6,060 nucleotides of DNA from contig DATDDB010000163.1 in NCBI GenBank assembly GCA_036524005.1, forward strand, positions 1-6,060. Direction: 5' to 3'. The notes under the pieces were generated by a model. The model saw nothing but the letters and a program-made list of their open reading frames with translations, was not told the origin of the DNA and searched no databases. Below are positions 5,236-6,060 of this stretch, piece by piece. The DNA comes from DATDDB01 sp036524005 (GTDB taxonomy: Bacteria; Pseudomonadota; Gammaproteobacteria; Burkholderiales; Gallionellaceae). The first letter of the stretch is position 1; each line of letters starts with the position of its first letter. The position numbers and the translations under genes are program-made.

Positions 5236-6060
5236 CATTGCCATCGTGGTCAAGAACCTGACCAAAACCTACCGCGTATTTGGACACCCTGGCGACCGGA
5301 TCAAACAGGCGCTCACATTTGGTCATATGCGTTTCCATCAGGAATTCACCGCTTTGCAGAATGTCTCCTTCGAGATCAAAAAGGGAGAGGCTCTCGGTAT
5401 CATCGGTCGCAACGGATCAGGAAAGAGCACTCTGCTACAACTGATTTGCGGAATCCTCAAACCAACCAAGGGTGAGGCGCAAGTCAATGGGCGCATTTCT
5501 GCGCTATTAGAATTGGGTACTGGATTCAATCCAGAGTTCACAGGGCGTGAAAACGTTTATTTTCAGGGCGCTGTGATGGGTATCTCCAGAGAGGTAATGG
5601 AACGCCGTTTCGATGATGTTGTCGCCTTTGCTGATATCGGAGAATTCATTGATCAACCCGTGCGTACCTACTCCAGTGGGATGTATGTGAAATTGGCATT
5701 TGCCGTTGCCATCCACGCAGATCCTGATGTTCTCATAGTGGATGAAGCCCTCGCGGTGGGCGACGCCTTGTTTCAAGCCAAGTGCTTCGCCAAATTCCGC
5801 GAGTGCAAGGAACAAGGCATCACTATTCTGTTCGTCACGCACAACCTTGACCTGGTGACCTCTTACTGTGATTCTGCCGTTTTGCTTGACCGCGGAGTTC
5901 TTGTCACGCGCGGCACCCCAAAGGAAGTGGTCGATGACTACCGCCGCGTGCTCTCGCTAACGGGAGCACGCGCAAAGAAATCGACCGCTCGGGGCGCAGA
6001 CGGTGACTCTACGGAATGGCCCAACCAGTTTGCGCTCAATCCCGCAGAAAACCGCTATGG
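5225..6060 (+). CDS. wzt: ABC transporter ATPase Wzt with C-terminal glycan-recognition domain (3' end cut by window)
   Basis: Wzt powers Wzm-mediated export of the undecaprenol-linked polysaccharide. The frame is open from ATG 5225 to the right edge, 278 codons with no stop. The nucleotide-binding domain has Walker A GRNGSGKST (61-69), LLELGTGFNPEFTGREN (94-110), the family's variant signature YSSGM (149-153), Walker B VLIVDEAL (169-176) and the switch histidine H206 in LFVTHN. YSSGM in place of LSGGQ is typical of Wzt/KpsT/TagH ATPases. The chain continues past the end of the ATPase domain (about residue 240) through a polar linker to LNPAENRY at the edge. That motif resembles the beginning of the C-terminal carbohydrate-binding domain of long Wzt proteins, which read a non-reducing-end cap, so a two-domain protein of about 400 or more residues is expected. 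It overlaps wzm by 11 bases. Confidence 0.95.
   Translation, partial: MCSDIAIVVKNLTKTYRVFGHPGDRIKQALTFGHMRFHQEFTALQNVSFEIKKGEALGIIGRNGSGKSTLLQLICGILKPTKGEAQVNGRISALLELGTGFNPEFTGRENVYFQGAVMGISREVMERRFDDVVAFADIGEFIDQPVRTYSSGMYVKLAFAVAIHADPDVLIVDEALAVGDALFQAKCFAKFRECKEQGITILFVTHNLDLVTSYCDSAVLLDRGVLVTRGTPKEVVDDYRRVLSLTGARAKKSTARGADGDSTEWPNQFALNPAENRY

Overview
The window looks like a chromosomal segment from a Gram-negative, GC-rich proteobacterium. The compact hisC-hisB-hisH run and the style of these proteins suggest a betaproteobacterium, possibly of the Nitrosomonadales. That placement is inferred from recognising families; no search was run.

Left part (minus strand, 1-2203): three tightly packed histidine biosynthesis genes transcribed towards the left edge. 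They are hisC (histidinol-phosphate aminotransferase), hisB (monofunctional imidazoleglycerol-phosphate dehydratase) and the first 167 codons of hisH (glutaminase subunit of IGP synthase). Gaps of 8 and 9 bases between them indicate an operon. hisC is the first gene of this run; hisG and hisD are not between hisC and the divergent neighbour.

Middle (2204-2412): a 209-base divergent intergenic region with weak promoter-like hexamers, one short perfect inverted repeat and two TTCGAA palindromes 25 bases apart.

Right part (plus strand, 2413-6060): the beginning of a surface-polysaccharide locus. It holds a TviB/WbpO-type UDP-N-acetylhexosamine 6-dehydrogenase, then a 118-base gap with a perfect extended -10 element. 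After the gap come a CysC-type adenylylsulfate kinase, an ABC-2 polysaccharide export permease (Wzm) and its ATPase (Wzt, cut by the right edge). The last three genes overlap each other. The expected logic is that the dehydrogenase supplies a HexNAc uronic acid building block, Wzm/Wzt exports the finished glycan across the inner membrane, and the CysC-like kinase makes an activated donor for a glycan modification. The donor could be PAPS for sulfation or, as for the Campylobacter Cj1415 homologue, a phosphoramidate donor.

The most interesting point is the lone CysC-like kinase, without cysD/cysN, locked by a 4-base overlap into an exporter operon. A strong GC hairpin sits just before the exporter permease start. 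No mobile element, CRISPR array, tRNA or rRNA was seen.
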